64,000 bases of DNA from NCBI GenBank assembly GCA_037367405.1, contig JAZKJV010003370.1:186001-250000 (forward strand), in the 5' to 3' direction. The notes beneath the pieces were generated by a model. It ran no database searches, had not been told where the DNA came from, and saw only the letters and a program-made list of their open reading frames with translations. A program made the translations under genes and the position numbers. Source of the DNA: Ottelia alismoides. Lineage: Eukaryota > Streptophyta > Magnoliopsida > Alismatales > Hydrocharitaceae. Below, piece by piece: positions 49,988 to 61,794 of the stretch; position 1 is the stretch's first letter, and each line of letters starts with the position of its first letter.

Positions 49988-51598
49988 TATCTCAATCCAT
50001 AGAAGTAGTTTCTAGATTCCAATACTTGGAAATTGATTTGAATATGTTCAGAGTCAATTGGAGAAATGGTTCAAAAAGCATCTGATTACAATTATCGAAA
50101 ATGGTTTAGACCCACATATTAGATGTAAATCTAATTATCAAACCACTATACATGGTCTATATAGTCTCCCTGACATTATCTCCAAGTATCCGTAAATGCT
50201 GCTCATGATTCCTATATGGATTAGGAGTCATAAATTGATATATTAAATATCAAGATAATAATTGTTATTATTATTGATAGGAGTATGTGAATACAATTCA
50301 CATCATTGCAAATTAGTTAATATAGATATGATTCATAATATTAATATTAATATGAATGCGATTCATGGTAAGAAATGTGTGAATGTGGTTCACATAAATA
50401 AATAAATGTATTTATATTTTATTACAGACTAATGAGTTGGATTCATTTTTGATTGGATAATTTTTATAATTAATCCATAATAATTAGTGAAAACTAATTA
50501 TTTCAGTAAATAATTTATTCCATAATTAATAACCAATTGAAATTTGAATTTGTTGAAAGAGAAATAGGAAGAGGTAAATTCTCTTCAATTTCTCATGGTA
50601 GACAACCACTATGAAAAGGTGAGAGAATTTATTTTAAATTTCTCATGGTGGATGTCCACCCTGGGAGAGATAATTAAGGAGATATTGTTTTCTCTTTATT
50701 CTCTTCAATTAGTTCAACATTCCAGTCCTATTTAGAAGTTGCAACTAATTAGAGAGAGTTGAAGGACTTGTTCTTTACTTAACTCATCATGGACCTCCAT
50801 AGATGGAGTAGGACTTCATCTTGGTCGTCCATAGATGGAGTAGGACTTCATCTTGGATGTCCATAGGTTCTCTTCTCAAAAGAATTGAGTTAATTAAAAT
50901 TTCCATCATCAAGTGTTCTCTAGTCCTAAGAATAAAGATGAGAAAATATAAGAGATAAACATTCTTATTTTCTTCCCTTGGTCATCCCCATTTTCACAAC
51001 TAATGCCCCTTAGTTTTCCACTTTAATTGCCTCTTTTCTCCTCTCCATCGGCTCGACCAATTAAAAGAGTATATGTCTACTTATGCGTGCTTCATGTACA
51101 GCTAGAAGGACTTTGTTTTGTGAGAGGAAATCAAGAGGTAGAGATCATTATAAGTATTTTTTACGTGGATAACTTGCTGGAGAAGACTTTGATGTTTGCA
51201 AGAAGTACCATGACTCATCATCATACATGCATGTGCAAGTGTCCAACGAATCGGACTTTAGTCATGAGGTCTCTTATTTTAGAGACTCGTTCATCAAAGG
51301 GTTTCTTCTATACTTTTGCAATCTTGCGAAAATGTGGGGAAATTGTTTCCTTTACCATGTGGTTTCACATTTACAGTCGAATTTTTTGTTATAAAATTGC
51401 ATTGACACTCATAATATGAACACCTTATTGAACAAATTTCCATAAAACTAATAAGCCAAAAGTATAACTTTGCTCTATGCTTTAATTATGTGAAGTTTGA
51501 TTTAAAGAAATAAATTTCTTCAAGTTCTTTCCTTTTTCTTTTCGTTCTTCTCTTGCACTTATTGTTATAAAAGGTGTTTGCCAAGGGACCGACAAAGT
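49988..51598 (+). repeat. Anonymous AT-rich region, probable remnant of a copia-like LTR
   Basis: From about 50270 to 50560 it carries consecutive short palindromes (GTGAATACAATTCAC, GTGAATGTGGTTCAC, TAATTAGTGAAAACTAATTA) in the style of the copia LTRs. GGGAGAGATAATTAAGGAGA at 50670 resembles the complement of the copia LTR around 24960-24985. A 33-bp unit beginning TCCATAGATGGAGTAGGAC is duplicated at 50796-50861. An ORF at 51027-51419 has no recognisable domain. No gene supported. Confidence 0.45.
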
Positions 51599-51614
51599 TT
51601 TAAGTATAAGGAGA
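51599..51614 (+). other. Polypurine tract of a plus-strand Athila-like element
   Basis: TTTAAGTATAAGGAGA precedes TGATGAATTC. Together with AAGGGACCGACAAAG just upstream it matches the minus-strand polypurine tract context at 18680-18715 of the second family. Confidence 0.65.
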
Positions 51615-51799
51615 TGATGAATTCATGATTCATCTTCTCTATTCTTTCATTTTGGCTAAAATCTATGGTAGAACACATGTGAATACACATTAATTCCAAT
51701 TTCTTAACCAATTGCATCTCATTAATAAAAAAAAGTATAATTTAAATGGAAAATAATAACATTACAAATCTGCACAAAAGATAAAATAAATAACATATA

Positions 51800-52330
51800 A
51801 ATAGTTGTAAAAATAGTTGTACAGATACCTACAGGACCACAAAATCGAACTTTTGCATATTAACTTCAATTTTATGAATCACGTTCATTTCAAATATATT
51901 TTTCTTAACTTGAAATTTGATGGTGAGTTGGTGAATTTGGAGTTCATATGGAGTGGATATTCGGCCTGGAATTTTGACTTTATGACTTTATTTCGATTTA
52001 TGTTCCGAAGGCATCTTTCGACTTTGTAACTTAAGACATATTTTTATATTTTTCTTTGTATTTTTAGAAACAAGTTTCAAGAATAAAATAAGTTGATTTG
52101 AGTGAGTATAATTTCTATAAAGTTTATATAAGTTTATATTGTGTATAAACAATGTTCTGAGTGTCATTTTATTTACAATAATTATTTCTTTTTATGATTT
52201 TCTTGATTTTTGACCTTATCTTTCCCTACTTTATTTTAATCATCCCTGTGAGGTAAGGGTTACTCTATACATATTTACATCCTTCTTTTGATTATTTTTT
52301 TATTTTGATGAAACAATGTATGAAAAACAC
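51800..52330 (-). repeat. LTR-like segment in opposite orientation
   Basis: The plus strand carries AAATCGAACTTTTGCATAT, TGGTGAGTTGGTGAATTTGGAG and GACCTTATCTTTCCCTACTTTAT in that order, the same order and strand as the minus-oriented LTRs at 11390-11760 and 12010-12310. It is inverted relative to the LTR start at 51615, implying an inversion or a second insertion. Confidence 0.5.
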
Positions 52331-52911
52331 ATAAATAAAATAAGAACAAATATTAAATCCATTAAAAATAATTTAGACCACAGAATCCTTAAATATAAAA
52401 TTGGCATATATACTATATTATCTTTTTTATTTAATCGTGTAAATATTCTCTTAAAAAGAAAATAAGCATATAAGTAAAATCCTTATAATTTGTAACGAAC
52501 TAATAAAATATAAATATACTATTTTATATGTAAAAATACAAAGTTAAAAATCAATGTGTTGTAGTATGTAATTAACTTACCCCTTAAATTAATAACGTTT
52601 ACTTTGTCTAAGTATCCCGTTATGAAATTCATAAATTATCTACAATTTGTATTTAAATTATTTTAATTTAAATTTAGCAATTAATTATAAAATAATTGAT
52701 ATTGTATTTTACTCTTTATTTAGTTAAATGCTTTTGTCATTTAGTGAGCCAATTCCTGCTTTACCCTTTGACCGACACATGGCATGCCCGACATTGGGGC
52801 ACCCGCTTCTCTAAGAATCGAACACCAATTCATCCTCACTTAGTACATGACTATAATTAGCATCTCAGAATCTAAATCTTCTAAATACATCCTTATACAC
52901 CAAGAAAATTG

Positions 52912-53960
52912 AGAGCATAAGATAAGTAGAATTCCATGCTGTGCAACAATTCAGTGGCAGTCACTTTTTAGGGTTTAAATCAACTTGCTTTGCGGTCTCG
53001 AGAAAATTTGCCTCCAATTGTGCATAACGTGTTACATATTTTATGCTCAATCGTACTTTATCTTTTGACTTTGAAATCATCTTCAACACATCTTGAACCA
53101 CGCGATTAACAATATGTGATACACACCGAACACGAAAAAAAGCTTGTCTGAAATCAATGAATCTCCTAAATGAGTTTTAACTAGCCTCAATGCAACTTCA
53201 TTAAAATTTTCATTGTCAGCTATGACTGTAAATTATTTTTTGATTAATGTTACACTCAAACATCTGAGACAAGAAATAATTTCTAATATCTCAACCCATG
53301 GACCCGTTCACATAAAAAAAATTAAATGATTCTTTTTTGAAACTTCCACGAATCATCAATAAAGTGAGCAGTGATACACAAGTATGATTTGTTTTGTGTT
53401 GAAGCAGTCCATTTGTCCATTGCAAGTGAATCCTGTTGGACAAATTCTTGAAAATTTGATAAACCTTTTTCTTCACATCATTAAATACTATCATGCACAT
53501 AATTGCCATTGTTATGTGAGATGGAATCTTATGCCGGGGCCAAAGTGATAGAGCATATGCTTGACAACCCATGTTAAAAGAGAATTCATGAATATTGATT
53601 GCTTTAGCAAGGAGTATTTTACTTTTCTTATCATCAAATGTATAAATTATACTACTTCCCTAATATTTTAACATTGAATGAATTTGTTGTTGGCCCTTCT
53701 TTATTTGAATTCGATTAAAACACCATTTAGAGTGATTACTCAAATGAGTCGTTCCAATATTTAGGATATCTTTTGCACTTGACATATAACCATATCATGC
53801 TCATATGTTTTTCCATCAATTGTCACTTCTTTTCTCTTGTGAATTTATCAAAATCCAACCATACCACAAAAGTGGATTTCTTTTGTTTCTTAGATTTAGG
53901 ACTTATAGCTTTCTATGCGACTTTATTACCTGAAATTCCAATAGATGGATCCGTACCCAT
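52912..53960 (-). pseudogene. hAT-family transposase relic (BED finger and N-terminal core)
   Basis: Read from 53960 (MGTDPSIGISGNK): a BED-like finger (KKSTFVVWLDFDKF, then GTTHLSNHSKWCFNR), HEFSFNMG, the core NLSNRIHLQWT with HTCVSLLTLLMI and ESFNFFYVNGSMG, TVIADNENFNEVALRLV, then VVQDVLKMISKSKDKVRLSIKYV and LPLNCCTAWNSTYLML. Block order matches Ac/Tag-type plant hAT transposases. Frameshifts and stops are frequent and the C-terminal dimerisation domain is absent. Terminal repeats were not identified. It lies inside the plus-strand LTR region and is transcriptionally opposite to it. Confidence 0.75.
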
Positions 53961-54900
53961 TATATCAAGAAATGATCAAAGATTTATACAAAAAAATGGA
54001 TCATAGAGCAACGGCTAAAATGGTTGCAAATATAATTCTTTATTCGGATCCAGATTCTGTGATATTTTGTAGTACTTATAAACTCTCACAAAATTAACTA
54101 CAATCTCACGAAATTAACTAACCACAGAGAAAATCAAACTCGCATGACCAGCCCACTTGCCTTCACAAAATTAGAATATCAGTATTTTGTATAACTTGGG
54201 AAAACACACAAAATTAACAACATTCCATCAATTGTCAACCATCAGCACCAACCCTCTTACCTTCAACACTATAACCGCAAATGCAGCAGAGTACGTTGAA
54301 GCTCATCGCCGTCCTTGAGATGCTCTGTCATGGGCAGGAACAGGAGACCGCTGACATCAGAGACTTTAAGAACCACAACCTCTGGTGGGGATGACCGGAG
54401 GAGTAGTTCGAGCGGAGGCGCGCGTACGCTGCACTTGAGCACTGTGCCTAGTGCATATTGGAATGGAAAAATATTACATTCACGCGCAAATATTTAGGCC
54501 ATGTTAATTTGAAGAATAAGCACTAAAATAAGAGGGTGATACATCTTATATTTATCTACATTATATATATAATCTCTCTAACTTAAGTATTTCATTAACA
54601 TTAATTAAAAATTAACTCTAATGAACAAATACCATGTTATAAATAATTAACCCTAATTATTGCATAAATTAGATATATTATTGTGCATATATTTTATGTA
54701 TTTCTTATTTATTAGAAATAAAATAAATAATTAATATAATATTGTGCATTAACAATTAACATTATTTATAAATTAAAAATCCAAAAAATAATAAAATAAA
54801 AACTAAAAATCCAAAAAATAAAAAAATAAGTATTTGTTTAATACTTTAAAAATACTTGCAAAAATATTTTCTTTGTATATAAAGTGTTTTCTCTCTTTGA
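53961..54900. other. No gene seen
   Basis: AT-rich sequence with a short GC-richer block at 54290-54450 and a (A)n(T)n-rich stretch at 54540-54860. Part may be hAT or LTR sequence. Nothing else can be supported. Confidence 0.4.
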
Positions 54901-57195
54901 GTTCTACATGACCCTCGACGAGATCTACAACTATCATGTTGAACATTTTTCTGATTTTACTTCTGATTTTTTTATTTTCATTTATCAGATTTATTCAATT
55001 ATGTGGATTCTGATTGGGCCACTTGCATCACACGCTTGAACCACGTTGCTCGCTCATGTTTCACCACCCGCCCACTTTCCTAGCTGCCGGTCCATCTGAT
55101 CAGACAAATCTCATCTATTCACCCACGCCCTTTTCTTAGACATTGGCTCACAAGATCCAATGGCTATCCATCATCTTCAACCTCCACCTGTTGCTTCTCC
55201 AAACGAGGCGACCGTTGGACGGGGCCAACTTCTTCCATTTTCCCACACCGACCGATGTGTCACCCTCTTGTAATTTCGGTGCCTTCCTCTTGCTCTCTCG
55301 ACCCTCATCCTCGCCCTAACCTCTGTGTCAGCTCTCCTTCTCACATGAAACAAGTGCACATAGTTGAAACTCCCTCGACAACCTCCTCATTCCGTCGAAC
55401 AAAAACCCATCTCCAACTAACCATCGCATGATCTGCCAATCCAGAGAGAACCACTGAGCCTTAATCTATACCCTATCACATAGAGTGAGTGATTCAGAGA
55501 GCGAGAACTGATTCATCCTCTCTAGCGAGATCCATGAGTCTATCTAGTGCAGCAGCAATAGCCAAAGCTTCTTGAGCTTAGCTTCTCCAGCCAAGAAGCT
55601 TCAAGCGAAGATCGGAGCATCTGAAGCTCCATCCTCCACCCCAGATTCATCCTTATATTCATCTCCAAACCTTGCCATCTCCAGGTAAGTTCTTCAATCT
55701 TCATTTTTTCATAAGTTTCTCTATTTTTTCATGTGTATCTCAGTCGCTCAATTTGAAATCAAAACCTCCATACACCATCACCATCACTTTGTCATCTTCA
55801 TGCATTATCCATCTTCCATTATTCATTTCCATCGTGCCTCGACCACCTCGATTTCTTCTTTCTCTTGGAAAGAGAAAAGGCCACCTTCAGAGATCCAATC
55901 TATTTCATAGACAACCACCTTGGATCATTTCTAACAACCAAATTCGACGCCTTTTTGTTCTCTCTTTTGGACTAATTCTGCAGGGAGCCATTGCATTCAT
56001 TGATCAGAGCTATAAACAAAGCTCCGATCTCGAGCTTTTGTGCCAGCAATTCTTCATTGATAGGAGTAACCGGACCCTCCCACATCTTCCTTCTCCTTCC
56101 TTCAACTTCGCCAGAACCTCTAGATGGTCTTTGGCCCTTCAACGGTACAAGAGGAAGGAGGAGGAGCAAAAGCTTCGTCACTAGAGCTACACCCATACTC
56201 TGCCTGCAAAGAGGAAGGGAAAGAACTAGAATCACAAGAGCCATTCGATCGACTCCCTTGGTTGTGATCTGACGACCCTGAGACTGACACACCGCATAAC
56301 CGAAGCAAAGCGTCAGACTAGAGCTTCAGAGCGCCCAAACATTCACAGAAGAACATGATATACACATGTGTCCTGAGCCTGGGGAACCTATCGAACTTGA
56401 GGTCATGTGCCAAAGGCACGTGCATTAAGGAATTTTGCAGAAACATCCCGCTAGTTTCCAGAAATTGTAGATAAGTCCCTGCTATTGGTCCAACTGCATA
56501 AATGTTCAAGTGGCTTCTACTATTAGAAAATTAGTACCTTTGAGGACCTTTATGCAAATAAATAAATTAGTTTTTATTATAATTGTGCCCATGTGATGTT
56601 TGTTGAATAACTTATGAATCTTTTATCCAATTTGAATGAAATTGATGTCATTTTAAGGCTCTTTTCATGCTCTTTACTTTAGTTATTTTATTCATTGTTT
56701 TGATATCTACTCCAAGCACTAAATTTTAGAGAGCTTAACTTGTTCATTTATCCTAATAATTGAATTTAGAATTGATTTACTTTGTTTTTGAATGACATAT
56801 TGATGCCTTAGATTTTTTTATTGAGTCTTAATTAGCTTCATAGGTCATTTAATCAATTAATCAAGAGCACTATTCTATGTTTGTGCATTTATTATATGTT
56901 GCATGCGCATCATGCTTTGTTCACTTAATATAATGGCATAAAATGTTTTAAAAATCCACACATTCTTTTTGTTGCATTTACTTGACGTGGATTACTATTT
57001 TATTGCTTAAATAAATATTTAACACCTAACTAAATTGATTAGTTGCTCGTGTCATTGTGTTCGACCCTCGACATGCCCAAGAGTAAATTAAAGTCGAGTC
57101 CTCCTCGCGAAGATCATTTGACTTGGTTCTGATTTAATGATGATTGACCGCATTACAACGAGTGAATATTAACATTGTCAATTAGCATTTCATCA

Positions 57196-58128
57196 GCTCC
57201 GTCCGATGCAATCTCATTATTTCACTTTATTCCACCCTTATTCATATCTTTATTCCACCTTACCTATCCTTATTCCACATTTTTCTCCTCATTCCTATCT
57301 TTCTAGCTAAATAGAGAATAGACCCTTACTCTCCTTATTCCCCATCCTTATTCATGCTTATTCCTAAACTAAACGTCCCCTTAAAATTTGATCTAGTTGT
57401 AAACATGCCCAACACGTAGTATTTATTTACACTTAGTAAAACTTTCTAAAACAAATATAGGTATTTGTATCCTTCAAAAATTAAATATTTATAATAGTAT
57501 TTGCATTCGTTAAAGTTAAGGATGTGAGATTCATATTCGTATTCGTCGGATGTTATTAACAAAAAGATATTTATATAATCCATTCAACGAACGCGGATAC
57601 AAATAGAAACATAATGTATCTATTTTCATCCATTCTAAAAACAAGCGAGAAAATATCTCTCAACAAAAGACGGCTTTTGCAAAGGCCAGAGAAAAATATC
57701 TCTCGACAAATTTACTTATCATTATCTGGATGGTTCCCTCCCTCAAAACATGGGCTATAGATGACCAAGAAAACTTCCCGACGTCATGTCTAAGCCTCCC
57801 CCCAAACAAAGCTTTTGAGCTTTAACTAAATCATCAGTTCTCGCTCTCGTGTGCAAATTCACATTTTTCTCTTATTTGTGTGACACCGATTTTTTACGTT
57901 AAAACTACTCAACTGATATATGAATGTGTGCTGAAGATCAAGGGAATTTGGACAATCATGGACCATATTTTGGGATTTCTGTGTCATTCCTTCCGACTCC
58001 ATCCCTCTCCAGAAAGAGAGATTTCACCTATACCATCTTGGTCCTCAAACAGTCGGAGGCACCTTCTCACTGCACTTAGAAGGGAGATGATCCCTCCATG
58101 CCAATCAAGATGGTATAAAGATATCTGA
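57196..58128. other. Anonymous repeat-derived sequence
   Basis: 57220-57340 repeats TTATTCC-type words. 57400-57640 contains ATTCGTATTCGTCGGATG-like wording suggesting an old dispersed repeat. A plus ORF (57880-58128) has no recognisable domain. Confidence 0.35.
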
Positions 58129-58129
58129 A

Positions 58130-58513
58130 ACAAAGGGACATGCTTGCTTTTTGAGCCCTAGTCATGGTTCGCTATCGGAGATTACTGACACATATAACAT
58201 GTTAAAGTTAGACCCAACCAAAGCCCATGACCACATCCCAATTTTCTTAAGCCCAGGTTGACTACTAGTAGCCCCCAATACTTATATGCTACTATCACAC
58301 TTTCTGATTACTAGATGTGATATTATTTTTGGAGTTCTACAATCACCCCCACTTATATTTGCAACATCATCATTGCGCAATAACCCATGACTTATTCTCA
58401 TTAACAGTGGAGGTTCACCTTTTAAGTAGTCATTTCCTCCTAACTATGGTAGAGGTGGCTCCACCTCTTGAGCAGTATTTTCCATAATTAGAGGAAAACT
58501 GACTCTGATACCA
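58130..58513 (-). mobile_element. TRIM-like LTR retroelement fragment lacking its 5' LTR
   Basis: On the minus strand: a primer site TGGTATCAGAGTCA (58513-58500), about 145 bp of non-coding internal sequence, a purine tract ATAAGTGGGGG (58356-58346), then an LTR start TGATTGTAGAACTCC (58345) running to about 58130. Very short internal regions without genes are the definition of TRIMs. The other LTR end is not clear. Where the 5' LTR should be, 25S rRNA sequence begins. Confidence 0.6.
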
Positions 58514-58697
58514 TTTTCTCGACTTCCCTTGCCTTACATTGTTCCGTCAACAAGAGGCTATTCACCTTGGAAACCTGATGCGATTATGAGTACGACTGGG
58601 TGTGCACGGTAAGCTCACGTGTGAAAATGCTCTGACAGGCTTCCCCTGTCCCTTAGGATCGACTAACCCATGCGCACGTGCCATTCACATGGAATAC
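58511..58697 (-). pseudogene. 25S rRNA gene fragment with internal deletion
   Basis: The minus strand reads CATGTGAATGGCACGTG, GGTTAGTCGATCCTAAGGGA, GGGGAAGCCTGTCAGAG, then CAGTCGTACTCATAATCGCA, TCAGGTTTCCAAGGTGAA, GGAACAATGTAAGGCAAGGG and AAGTCGAGAAAATGG. These are the universally conserved segments of plant 25S rRNA in correct order. Roughly 240 nt of the GC-rich segment that normally lies between GTCAGAG and GTCGTACTC is missing (junction about 58608-58640). Point changes mark it as a pseudogene. It ends exactly where the TRIM primer site begins. Confidence 0.85.
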
Positions 58698-59800
58698 TTC
58701 ATTGATTAGAGATGATCTTTATACAAAAAATGGGTAGAATGACTTCACATGAAGCCATTCAGCCTCTGCCGTCTAGATAAGAACATATACTCAACGAACA
58801 ACTAGGATAATATGGAACCTTTTTTGTTCTTCTAGACGAGGATAAAAGCAAATTTCAAGTGTCAGCTACTTGAGTATAATTATTTCATTCCCTGACATGG
58901 TATTAAATCTTAAACTACTGTTAGGCAATTTCAACTAATCTAAAATATACAAGTTAATTTCAAAAAAAGCATCTTTAACTTAAAAACATGTTTCAGACAG
59001 CCCCAACACATGCATCTATACATCCCCCTTTTCCTAACACCATTCCCTGTGATACTCATAAAAATAATAATGGCGCATTTTTATTCCGCAAATGTCTCCC
59101 ATCACATCGCAACTATTGATTTGTAATGCTCTTCGCATCTGCACTTCTCATGATGATTGTAGCTCCTGATTGGGATTAGAGAAACTTCAGCAACCTGTGT
59201 TACCACACCAACCTGTGTTGATATCAACACCTTAAACCCTGAATGCATGCCTACTAAATATAGTTGCTTCAAGATCACGCCTCTGTGAGTACATTGTAGA
59301 GGGAAATGACATAGATTATGAATCCACTGTCATAAATTCAACGTGTAATCTCAACATTCAATGTGTATTCCAAACTAATCCAATTTTCAACTATTCAAAT
59401 ATTGGTAGACATTCAGAGGATTCAGTGCAATTGTCATCTTCTCAACCACCGAATTCCTCGAGCCCAGCAAGAATGGCATATTCGAAGTTGCCTTTAGCAA
59501 GGTCTATTTGGAAAACTGGGAAAGGATAAGGATGAGAAAAGAGGGGGAATTTTGGCGTGGACGATCCACGGGGTGAAATTTATCCAGGTGGTGGAGTATA
59601 AACATGGTTAACACAGTAAACAGGCAAATCCTCTTAGTTCAAGGAGTTCATCATTATGTGTTCATTAGTCCATAATTAAAAAAAATAAAAGCATTGCACC
59701 TGCTTGTACTAATTTTGCTATGTGCCCTGCATCCTCTGCTTGAACTGCTTCAATGTAAATAACGTATATCCTGAATAACAGAAGCCAATAAGACATCTAA
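58698..59800. other. No gene seen
   Basis: Unique-looking intergenic sequence with short ORFs only; it may include distal 3' flank of the kinase gene at 60139. Confidence 0.4.
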
Positions 59801-60138
59801 GTGAAAGAATGGAAAACTGGAGATGTTTTGTTGATATACATTAAATAATAAGATACATAGAATATACATTCTACAAATAACAAAATATGACGACAAGTAG
59901 TTGATCACAAATGGAAAGGTGGTGTAAGAGGATGGATAAATTGAGTAGAGAATAAGAAGGAATAGAATGTGGTGGTGATATTAGAGATTCCTTCTCAGAA
60001 GTGCAGTTTAAAGTGAAACCAGCAGCTCTGCTAATAGTGTGATAATTGGGACAGAAAGAGAGATCAACTTCCAAGAAAAAACAACCAAAAAAACATATAA
60101 AGGAATGCAAATACTTTCCCCGTGTACTCAAAACCAGT
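59801..60138 (-). other. Probable 3' untranslated region of the CDPK gene
   Basis: AT-rich, non-coding sequence immediately after the stop codon. The exact polyadenylation point is not visible to me. Confidence 0.4.
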
Positions 60139-60285
60139 CTACGCTTTCACATTAAAGTGAGGAATCAGTTTTGCAGTCTGTTTGGTGGTGCTCATCACTG
60201 CCCTTGAATACTGCCGTGAAGCGTTCCTCCAATTGGTTCCAGAATTCATCATATAAGTGAATTCGTTATAACTAATCCGGCCATC
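60139..60285 (-). CDS. Last coding exon of a calcium-dependent protein kinase (CDPK)
   Basis: CDPKs are plant Ser/Thr kinases with a calmodulin-like C-terminus that senses calcium. The exon begins after a TTTTTTTCAG acceptor in phase 0 and encodes 48 residues ending at TAG (60139-60141). [13 protein letters not shown] is the second half of the fourth EF-hand loop and its exiting helix (Gly, Ile and Glu positions kept). It is followed by [14 protein letters not shown], the family hallmark (S/A-G-T-D/N-W-R-x-A-S-R-Q-Y-S-R). The tail ([20 protein letters not shown]) differs from the common SLSLKLMKDGSL ending, so the subgroup is uncertain. Earlier exons must lie beyond 64000, with a retrotransposon between. 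A processed or partial duplicate cannot be excluded, but the intact frame and splice site favour a real gene end. Confidence 0.7.
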   Translation of the reverse strand, partial: DGRISYNEFTYMMNSGTNWRNASRQYSRAVMSTTKQTAKLIPHFNVKA

Positions 60286-61127
60286 CTGAAAAAAATAGGA
60301 ATTTTTAGTACAAGACATATTCGGATCAAAACTAATGATGCATTACATTCTCGATGATTTTCATAAAAATATGATTTTCTTGAACCTAAATCCAACCTAT
60401 CAATTGCTTTCCAGTTGCACATTCAAAATTCAAACTCAATATCCAAAAATTTCATATCTTATAAAAGTTATAATCCACAATCAGCTTCCAGGATCCAACT
60501 TCCATGAAACCCGAACTTTGAAAATCACTGCCATGAATACGTCAGCATATAAGGCCCTGTAAAGGGCACTTGCTAGCAATAGAAAAAAGAAAATCGCAAA
60601 CCTATTTTACATGCAATCAAGCCCTTCTTCGATGTTCTAAATCATCGAATAAAAGGCAATAACACAGCTCCTTATCATGGCTTGGAGAAATCTACAAATA
60701 GTACAGGTTCACAACAGAGAAATCACTTTGTGGCAAGGCCACCTAGAAAGCAAATGTGTGATATAAGATGAACTAGGGGTGTTCACAGGGTAGGTATCCG
60801 ACCCGCTCGTTCATTGATCCACCCCGCCCCATCATTACCGGTTCACGGGTCAACCAAATCCGCTCCAACATGTACCATACTTATGAGTACTCAGTTCATT
60901 TGAATGGGTAAAGGTGCCCGCAAGAAATATCTTATCCAAGAAAAAGATGGACCCATAAATTGTCCCGATCATCCATCTATTTACATTAGATAAAGGATCA
61001 TAGATCGACCCGATCCATTCCAATGGTTGTCCGATCTCAGTATGTACCCATTTCATTTCGATGGTACCAAATAACGACCTTTGTTAAGTGAAGACTGATT
61101 ATAATTTATATAACCTGGCATTGATTA
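60286..61127 (-). other. Intron sequence of the CDPK gene, left of the retrotransposon
   Basis: Starts (minus strand end) with the TTTTTTTCAG acceptor. No further exon is seen. A compositionally odd block at 60770-61070 (GGGTAGGTATCCGACCCG, repeated GACCCG/GGGT words) looks like an old dispersed repeat. Confidence 0.5.
61123..61127. repeat. Target site duplication GATTA, left copy
   Basis: Identical to 63890-63894, flanking the LTR retrotransposon. Confidence 0.9.
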
Positions 61128-61447
61128 TGTTGGAGTATAAGTTGTATGCGCCTATTGTGTTGTAGCAGGGTAAATGGATCCTGGAGGAGATCCATTTACC
61201 CCATCCAGTGTTTAGTCCCACATCGTCCAGTTGTGGGACTTGGAGGCTCTGGAGAGGCTATATAAGGAGCCCCAGACCTCCTGTATCTATTGAGAAAAAG
61301 CAATGAAGCATATGCCCCATTGAGGGCTTCTCCCGTGGTTTCATCCCGCTCCTCACGGAGTAGGATTCCACGTAAAATCATGGTGTTCCATGTTCTATGT
61401 TTCTGTTCTACGCTGTGTTTTATCATTCTGCTTCCGATTTTTTAGCA
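61128..61447 (+). repeat. 5' LTR of the intronic retrotransposon
   Basis: TGTTGGAGTATA to TTTTTTAGCA. Contains a perfect 13-bp inverted repeat (61168-61180 with 61189-61201), a GTCCCACATCG motif and a TATATAAG box (61259-61266). Confidence 0.93.
61259..61266 (+). promoter_or_regulatory. Candidate TATA box in the 5' LTR
   Basis: TATATAAG in CTATATAAGGAGCCCC; identical at 63701-63708 in the other LTR. Confidence 0.65.
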
Positions 61448-61460
61448 TGGTATCAGAGCG
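61448..61460 (+). other. Primer binding site, initiator tRNA-Met type
   Basis: TGGTATCAGAGCG directly adjoins the LTR end. Confidence 0.9.
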
Positions 61461-61794
61461 GGTTCGATTCTCGAGGTTTTTCATTTTTGTATTGATTCGA
61501 GATTCGATTGTCAGTTTCATTTTCGATTTGAAGATCATTATTCTGGTCAAGATTCGGTTCTAGGGTTCAATTTCTTGAACCCTATTTTCAGTCAGAAATT
61601 CCTGCAAGTGTTGGCTAGCGGCAGATTTTATTCTTGAGTTTTTTCCTAGGGTTCCAATCAGGAACCCTAATCTCTGGTCATCTTCAACCCACAACTCCAG
61701 GCATCCTCCAGCGTAGAGGAGCACATCTTCGGAATTCACACAGGCATCCAGGCCTGCGATTCCAGGCGCAGATCCAACAAAGGCCCCCGCACAG

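Larger units (their letters stand above)
51615..57195 (+). repeat. Plus-strand Athila-type 3' LTR remnant, interrupted
   Basis: Begins TGATGAATTCATGATTCATC with TTTCATTTTGGC nearby, as in the other LTR starts. At 54905-54945 it has the ACATG...GAGATCTACAAC...CATGTT hairpin region; the GC-rich core spans about 54990-56330. Its end (57060-57195) has TTCGACCCTCG, TGCCCAA and a TTTCATCA terminus, matching the complement of 14993-15170. No primer site follows (57196 on is unrelated), so it is a 3' or solo LTR. Inserts or rearrangements within it include an opposite-orientation LTR-like segment and a hAT relic. Decayed. Confidence 0.6.

Noticed and set aside
55672..56184. 170-codon plus-strand open frame
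   Set aside because: Falls in the GC-rich core of the plus-strand LTR remnant; compositional openness explains it.
58500..58513. Primer site as the start of an intact small retrotransposon with a right-hand LTR
   Set aside because: The adjoining sequence is conserved 25S rRNA, not an LTR; the element is therefore treated as chimeric or truncated.
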